Positions 5,565 to 5,620 of a stretch of DNA of 5,620 nucleotides are shown one piece after another. The first letter of the stretch is position 1, and the number at the start of each line of letters is the position of its first letter. Below the pieces are notes generated by a model. It worked only from the letters and a program-made list of their open reading frames with translations. It was not told the origin of the DNA and searched no databases. The stretch is from an uncultured bacterium. GTDB taxonomy: Bacteria; Bdellovibrionota_C; UBA2361; CAKMMH01. Location of the stretch: contig CAKMMH010000123.1 in assembly GCA_927798255.1 (NCBI GenBank), positions 1 through 5,620 on the forward strand, in the 5' to 3' direction. A program made the translations under genes and the position numbers.

Positions 5565-5591
5565 ATGAGGAAAGGAGGCGTGGCTTCATGA
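5565..5591 (+). CDS. Eight-codon mini-ORF, possible leader peptide
   Basis: ATG 5565 opens a frame encoding MRKGGVAS and ends at TGA 5589-5591, overlapping the next ATG as ATGA. It has no SD of its own; instead it runs across the strong SD of the next mini-ORF, so ribosomes reading it would affect access to that SD. It may be chance. Only position and overlap support it. Confidence 0.15.
   Translation: MRKGGVAS
5571..5578 (+). promoter_or_regulatory. Near-perfect Shine-Dalgarno sequence
   Basis: AAAGGAGG is complementary to the 16S rRNA 3' end and lies 9 bases before ATG 5588. Because most genes here lack an SD, this strong site argues that something just after it is translated, either the mini-ORF at 5588 or a gene cut by the window edge. 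Confidence 0.5.
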
Positions 5592-5611
5592 AGAAGTTCG
5601 ACTCGTTGTAG
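5588..5611 (+). CDS. Seven-codon mini-ORF, candidate leader peptide
   Basis: ATG 5588 follows AAAGGAGG by 9 bases and encodes MKKFDSL before TAG 5609-5611. A GTG overlaps that stop (TAGTG, 5611-5613) and could start the next frame, but the window ends. Local composition (5574-5614) is about 54% G+C by my count, far above the rest. The promoter, stem-loop, SD and tiny frame suggest a leader peptide for a downstream gene. The sequence is not rich in one amino acid, so classical amino-acid attenuation is not indicated. A sequencing error or a truncated gene would look the same. Confidence 0.3.
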   Translation: MKKFDSL

Positions 5612-5620
5612 TGGTTTTTT

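Noticed and set aside
5588..5611. GTTCGACTC as a tRNA or tmRNA T-arm
   Set aside because: The flanking bases cannot form the 5-bp T stem, and no acceptor or anticodon arm is visible.

Overview
The window is strongly A+T-rich bacterial DNA, by eye about 70% A+T in genes and more between them. It holds one isoprenoid gene and one cluster of type IV pilin-like minor pilin genes, all on the + strand. A 720-base stretch without a convincing gene precedes them, and a short tail looks like the 5' end of another transcription unit. The A+T content, mostly missing Shine-Dalgarno (SD) sequences, and the PilX-type protein with a very large C-terminal extension would fit a gut-type Vampirovibrionia/Gastranaerophilales ('Melainabacteria') genome. 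Mucispirillum-like Deferribacterota or another A+T-rich didermic lineage are not excluded. This placement is inference, not a sequence match.

Layout. 1-723: no convincing gene, but several ordered signals. These are a 19-bp perfect palindrome next to an extended -10 box (261-289), a second copy of its half-site (330-337), and three exact plus one degenerate copies of TTTCACGA spaced 22, 34 and 23 bp (431-517). 733-1605: short-chain polyprenyl diphosphate synthase (IspA/GGPP synthase type). 1606-1748: intergenic, with a good match to a sigma-28 (FliA/SigD-type) promoter at 1689-1715. 1749-5434: four prepilin-like genes in the order FimT/GspH-like, PilV/GspI-like, PilW-like and large PilX-like, the same order as fimU-pilV-pilW-pilX in Pseudomonas. 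The first two overlap by 14 bp. 5435-5620: a good sigma-70-type promoter (5441-5469), a GC-rich stem-loop (5490-5524), and a perfect SD followed by very short overlapping reading frames. The window ends there.

How the genes may work together. The four prepilin-like proteins would be inserted in the inner membrane by their hydrophobic N-termini, processed by a prepilin peptidase not in this window, and assembled as a priming/tip complex of a type IV pilus or type II secretion-like fibre. No pilY1-like gene follows within the window. The 592-residue PilX-like protein carries about 400 extra residues, so it may supply the tip or adhesin role itself. The polyprenyl synthase probably serves general isoprenoid metabolism and looks transcriptionally separate.

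The most interesting points are the sigma-28-like promoter ahead of the pilin genes, the palindromic operator and phased TTTCACGA repeats in the gene-free region, the large PilX-like protein with Ala instead of Gly at the predicted cleavage site, and the truncated promoter/stem-loop/mini-ORF unit at the right edge. I found no CRISPR array, tRNA, rRNA, transposase or integrase.
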